Assembly: GCA_963662765.2 (NCBI GenBank)
Contig: CAXXUP010000008.1
Span: 558,001-622,000 of the forward strand
Direction of reading: 5' to 3'
Length of the DNA stretch: 64,000 bases
Source of the DNA: DATMXT01 sp963662765
Lineage (GTDB): Bacteria; Bacillota; Clostridia; Oscillospirales; Feifaniaceae
Shown piece by piece: positions 60,877-64,000 of the stretch. The notes beneath the pieces were generated by a model. The model was not told where the DNA came from and made no database searches. It saw only the letters and a program-made list of their open reading frames with translations. The translations under genes were made by a program, and so were the position numbers. Within the stretch, counting starts at the first letter, position 1, and each line of letters begins with the position of its first letter.

Positions 60877-62308
60877 CGTGCTCGGCATAGATATTGGCGC
60901 CTCGGGCGGCAAAGCGCTGATGGGGGAATTCGACGGACAGCGCATCCGGAACCTGCACGAGGTGCACCGATTCGGAAACGACCCTGTCAAGACGAGGGCC
61001 GGCTACTTTTGGGACTTCTTCCAACTCTACAAAGGTACACAGGAGGCCATCCGCAAGGCGGGCAAGGTCGACACCGTTGCAATTGACGGCTTTGGCAACG
61101 CGGTCGGTTTTCTCGACCGGCAGGGTAAGCCGACAGGGCCGCTGCGGCACCACCACGACCCGCTCTCCCGCGGCATGATGGCTGAAATGGACAAAATAGC
61201 CCCCATTTCGGAGTTCAAGCGGCGGTCCTTGGCGGCACTCCAAGAGGTCAGCCCGGCGGTCAAACTGTTTTCCATGAAGTATCACGGCGATCCGTCCTTC
61301 CAAAATATTGAGACCATGCTCTTCATTCCGGAGCTGATCGCCTATTTTCTCACCGGCGCCAAATTCTCGGAGTACAGCGAGGCATCAACTTCCAGTGCCT
61401 GTGACCCCTATACGCGGAGTTGGGTGCCTGAGCTTTTCGAAGCCTACGGCATTCCGGCATCCATTTTGCCCCAAATTGTCGAGGCTGGGGCCTGCGTGGG
61501 AACGGTTGAGGGCACCGACATCAAGCTCATCGCCTCGGCCACCCACGATTCGTCGGCCGCGGTGGGAGCTATGCCCTGTACCGACGACGACTTTATCTTC
61601 CTCTCAAACGGCTCCTGGTCGGTGCCGGGGGCGGATCTTGCGGCCCCTGTCATCTCCGACAATCCGTATCTCTACAACGAAGGTGGAGTCTGCGGACGCA
61701 ACCAGTACGTCCATAACACGGCCGGCGGCCGCCTCTACAAGCTGCTGCGGGATAATCTGGGTTGCCCGTCTTTTGCCGAGCTCGATGCGGCTGCGGCCGC
61801 CTGCACGGACCTTTCTCGGTCCATATTTGATGTCAACATTCGGGAATACTTCTCCATTCCGACCGACATCAAGACTTCAATCGAGGACTACTGCCGCGAT
61901 TCCGGCCAGCCGGTGCCCCGTACAGCGGGGGAGTACATGACGGCCATCAGCGTTAGCCTCGCACAGAAGTATCGCCAGCGGTTTGCCGAAATGGAGGAAA
62001 TTTTGGGCAAGCGGTACGACCGTATTTTTGTGGCGGGCGGTGGGGTGAACAATCGGCTTCTCTGCCAGTACACGGCAAACGCCACAAAGAAGCGGGTTAT
62101 TGCGTGCTTTGACCAGTCGGCGGCTTACGGCAATCTGCTGTTCCAGCTTTTAGGACAAGGGGAACTCAAAACGCTTCGCGATGTGCGGCAGGTGGCGATC
62201 GATTCGACGCAGCTCACGGTCTACGAGCCCTGTGAGACCGAAAAGTGGGACGAGATGTACGCAAAGTGGGCGGATCATACCCGCCCGGTGCGAAAAACGG
62301 AGGGTTAG
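60869..62308 (+). CDS. FGGY-family carbohydrate kinase (rhamnulokinase-like)
   Basis: 479 residues with the actin-like ATPase fold: LGIDIGASGGKALMGEF at the N-terminus, VDTVAIDGFGNAVGFLD, SATHDSSAAVGAMP, FLSNGSWSVPG and the adenosine-binding VAGGGVNNRLLCQYTA. The overall layout is closest to rhamnulokinases/fuculokinases, which phosphorylate ketoses. It overlaps the MFS gene by 8 bp, so transporter and kinase probably act on the same sugar. No isomerase or aldolase lies nearby. Confidence 0.85.
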   Translation: MLNVLGIDIGASGGKALMGEFDGQRIRNLHEVHRFGNDPVKTRAGYFWDFFQLYKGTQEAIRKAGKVDTVAIDGFGNAVGFLDRQGKPTGPLRHHHDPLSRGMMAEMDKIAPISEFKRRSLAALQEVSPAVKLFSMKYHGDPSFQNIETMLFIPELIAYFLTGAKFSEYSEASTSSACDPYTRSWVPELFEAYGIPASILPQIVEAGACVGTVEGTDIKLIASATHDSSAAVGAMPCTDDDFIFLSNGSWSVPGADLAAPVISDNPYLYNEGGVCGRNQYVHNTAGGRLYKLLRDNLGCPSFAELDAAAAACTDLSRSIFDVNIREYFSIPTDIKTSIEDYCRDSGQPVPRTAGEYMTAISVSLAQKYRQRFAEMEEILGKRYDRIFVAGGGVNNRLLCQYTANATKKRVIACFDQSAAYGNLLFQLLGQGELKTLRDVRQVAIDSTQLTVYEPCETEKWDEMYAKWADHTRPVRKTEG

Positions 62309-62309
62309 C

Positions 62310-63008
62310 ATGACGGCTCACCATGAGACGGGCTGCCTTATCTGCGGGGCACCCCTCATCTACACTGAGCCCACCCGGCGCAAATGCGCCATCTGCGGAA
62401 AAGTCTTCACGGCTGACGCTGTCTGCGAGCGGGGCCACTATGTCTGTGATGGCTGTCACACCGCAGGACTGCCCCACTACATCAAAAAAATGGCAGCCTC
62501 TGCCGAGGGAGACCCCATCCGGCTGCTGCAGATGGTCTTCAGGCAGGACGGAGTGCACATGCACGGGCCGGAACACCACGCCATCCTGCCCTGTGTGATG
62601 CTTGTCGCCTACAAGAACTGCGGCGGCGAGGTCGATCTCGCCAAGGCCATTCCCGCAGCACTTGAACGGGGTGGGAAGGTGCCGGGTGGCACCTGCGGCT
62701 ATTGGGGAGTCTGCGGGGCGGCGGCCGGTGCCGGCATCTACGCCTCCATTGTGACGGGGGCGACACCGCTAAATGGGGAGGCCTGGACAAAGCCGCAAAA
62801 GCTTACCGCCCGGTGCATTACGTCCATCGCCGAGCTTGGCGGGGTGCGGTGCTGCAAGCGGGCGTCGTTTACGGCGGCCATAGAGGCTGCAAAGTGGACG
62901 CAGGAGGTAATGGGGATTGAGATGCCGGTCACCCGGCCGGTCTGCGACTTTTATTCAAAAAACAGAGAGTGTCTGGGCAGGGAATGTCCTTATTTCCCGG
63001 AAAAATAA
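62310..63008 (+). CDS. Cys-rich DUF5714 protein
   Basis: 232 residues, starting one base after the kinase stop. An N-terminal zinc-ribbon-like part (CLICG ... CAICG, then VCERGHYVCDGCH) precedes a conserved domain with MHGPEHHAILPCVML, GGTCGYWGVCGAAAGAGI and a C-terminal Cys cluster (CDFYSKNRECLGRECPYF). I place it in DUF5714 from memory; its function is unknown. Sixteen or so Cys suggest a metal or Fe-S centre. Operon with MFS and kinase. Confidence 0.7.
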   Translation: MTAHHETGCLICGAPLIYTEPTRRKCAICGKVFTADAVCERGHYVCDGCHTAGLPHYIKKMAASAEGDPIRLLQMVFRQDGVHMHGPEHHAILPCVMLVAYKNCGGEVDLAKAIPAALERGGKVPGGTCGYWGVCGAAAGAGIYASIVTGATPLNGEAWTKPQKLTARCITSIAELGGVRCCKRASFTAAIEAAKWTQEVMGIEMPVTRPVCDFYSKNRECLGRECPYFPEK

Positions 63009-63037
63009 AAGCGGGCTTCGTATGAAGCCCGCTTTTT
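63009..63037. terminator. Bidirectional terminator
   Basis: 10-bp stem AGCGGGCTTC / GAAGCCCGCT with GTAT loop, A-run before and T5 after; serves the kinase operon and the convergent MFS gene. Confidence 0.88.
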
Positions 63038-63045
63038 AATATGGT

Positions 63046-64000
63046 TCAGGTGCTCTCCTCGGCCGCGAGCTGGTCTCGCATCTTTGCAGCAAAGGCCTGC
63101 TCCTCCTCTGGTTTGACAAGGGCCGCGATAACGACGTTACCAACCGAGAAGGCGGCCGCCACAAAGAAAACCCAGTGGCTGCCCCAGTACTCCCAGATCA
63201 GGCCGCCGGCAGCACCGGCGAAGATGGTGACAATGTGGTCAAAGCTCGTACCCGTCGAGAGCACGGCCGAGACCTCCTTCGGGTCCCAAGCGATGGAGCG
63301 CAAGTAGACCGATTTGACCATACCGACTTGCATCGAGAGCCGGTCAGCCACAAAGAGTATGTAGATGGCGCCGGCCGCAAGGGCCTTGGAGATGACGGCA
63401 CTTTCAATGGACCAGACCGCCATGCCGTAGATGACGTAGACCCCGATGAACGTGAAGGCATCTAGAAACATCATCTTTTTGATTCCAAAGCGGTCCATCC
63501 AGCCGCCCAGCATGCGCATGAAGAAAATGCAGAGGAAATTGGCCGCGATATAAAGAAGCGCCAGAGTTTCGGGCCCCTTGCCAAGCAGTTCGATGACAAC
63601 CCAGGAGCCGTAGACCAAGGCGATCTGCTTTTGCACGCCGCCCAGCACCGTCAGCAAATAGTAGTACTTATACTGTTTGCGCAAAATGAGTTTAAATTTC
63701 TTGGAGGCCGCCTTTTGCGGTTTCACGGTGCGCAGCAACAGTGCGGTGAAGAGGGCGGCAAACAGGAAGGCAGCGGCCCCAACGACGAAGTTGAGCTTCA
63801 GGTCGTGGGTGAAGTCGAAGACGCCGGTGCGAAAACCGATAAAAACCATGCCGGCAGCAAAAAAGCTGAACCCCGCCCGCACTGAAGCGTATTGTCCCAT
63901 TCGGCGACCGACATAACCGGGTTCGGCTAAGGACATGCCGATGGCGTCTTGCACCGGCATGAAGAGGTGGGTGCCCATGGAGTAGACAAACAGAAAAGTC
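63046..64000 (-). CDS. MFS transporter, C-terminal part (5' end outside window)
   Basis: The frame is open to the right edge; at least 318 residues are present with about nine membrane helices (for example GFSFFAAGMVFIGF, FLFAALFTALLL, YVIYGMAVWSIESAVI). A basic central loop (RTVKPQKAASKKFKLILRK) separates the halves. GSHWVFFVAAAFSVGNVV and an acidic C-terminus (KPEEEQAF) follow. The ATG at 63978 is internal. No substrate can be named. Confidence 0.8.
   Translation of the reverse strand, partial: TFLFVYSMGTHLFMPVQDAIGMSLAEPGYVGRRMGQYASVRAGFSFFAAGMVFIGFRTGVFDFTHDLKLNFVVGAAAFLFAALFTALLLRTVKPQKAASKKFKLILRKQYKYYYLLTVLGGVQKQIALVYGSWVVIELLGKGPETLALLYIAANFLCIFFMRMLGGWMDRFGIKKMMFLDAFTFIGVYVIYGMAVWSIESAVISKALAAGAIYILFVADRLSMQVGMVKSVYLRSIAWDPKEVSAVLSTGTSFDHIVTIFAGAAGGLIWEYWGSHWVFFVAAAFSVGNVVIAALVKPEEEQAFAAKMRDQLAAEEST

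Overview
The window reads as a chromosomal segment from a GC-rich Gram-positive anaerobe of the class Clostridia. The evidence is several SLH-domain surface proteins with Gram-positive style signal peptides, strong AGGAGG ribosome sites, sigma-A promoters, a yybP-ykoY type leader, a Gram-positive LexA box upstream of recA, FabK as enoyl reductase, ComEB, RecX, DUF1385 and LysM proteins. Most of the DNA is GC-rich. The stretch around 42.2-46.9 kb is visibly more AT-rich and uses different codons. No rRNA, tRNA, CRISPR array or complete insertion sequence was seen. A family-level assignment is not possible from this sequence; an Oscillospirales-like bacterium is only a guess.

Left part (0-15.3 kb): the end of a ClpC-type AAA+ unfoldase; a leftward folate operon (folE-folP-folB-folK) whose last gene is fused to a Nudix hydrolase; a PrsA-like lipoprotein foldase with a coupled HD hydrolase; fabK; a glycosyltransferase joined in frame to a glutaredoxin-like domain; galE-pgk-tpiA-gpmI (glycolysis, with tpiA carrying a Cys/His-rich tail); prfB without its usual frameshift site; and an aminotransferase broken by five single-base insertions.

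Middle part (15.4-48.7 kb): three tandem paralogous S-layer type proteins, each with the same promoter, leader hairpin and terminator layout; a G5/3D cell-wall protein; a ZIP metal transporter with a terminator-like hairpin over its ribosome site; an ilvE gene with a one-base frameshift; secA; a MacAB-like efflux operon that ends in another SLH protein; comEB; a MarR-controlled heterodimeric ABC exporter; an AT-rich, probably acquired SLH/beta-helix giant surface protein next to a truncated YibE/F-like gene; and a transglutaminase-SLH protein. Six proteins with SLH-type repeats lie in this one window, so it is a cell-surface locus.

Right part (48.7-64 kb): a P-type ATPase behind a yybP-ykoY (manganese) riboswitch; DUF1385-prmC; an SOS-type recA-recX-rimO operon; a LysM/FMN/FAD extracellular-type reductase split by a C7 tract; a structured RNA candidate of no class I could name; an MFS-FGGY kinase-DUF5714 operon; and a truncated MFS transporter at the right edge.

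Three otherwise well conserved genes (the aminotransferase at 14.1 kb, ilvE, and the LysM-flavoprotein) are interrupted only by single G/C indels. This may reflect real recent inactivation, phase-variable slippage (plausible only for the C7 tract), or base-calling errors, and it should be resolved before any functional conclusion is drawn.
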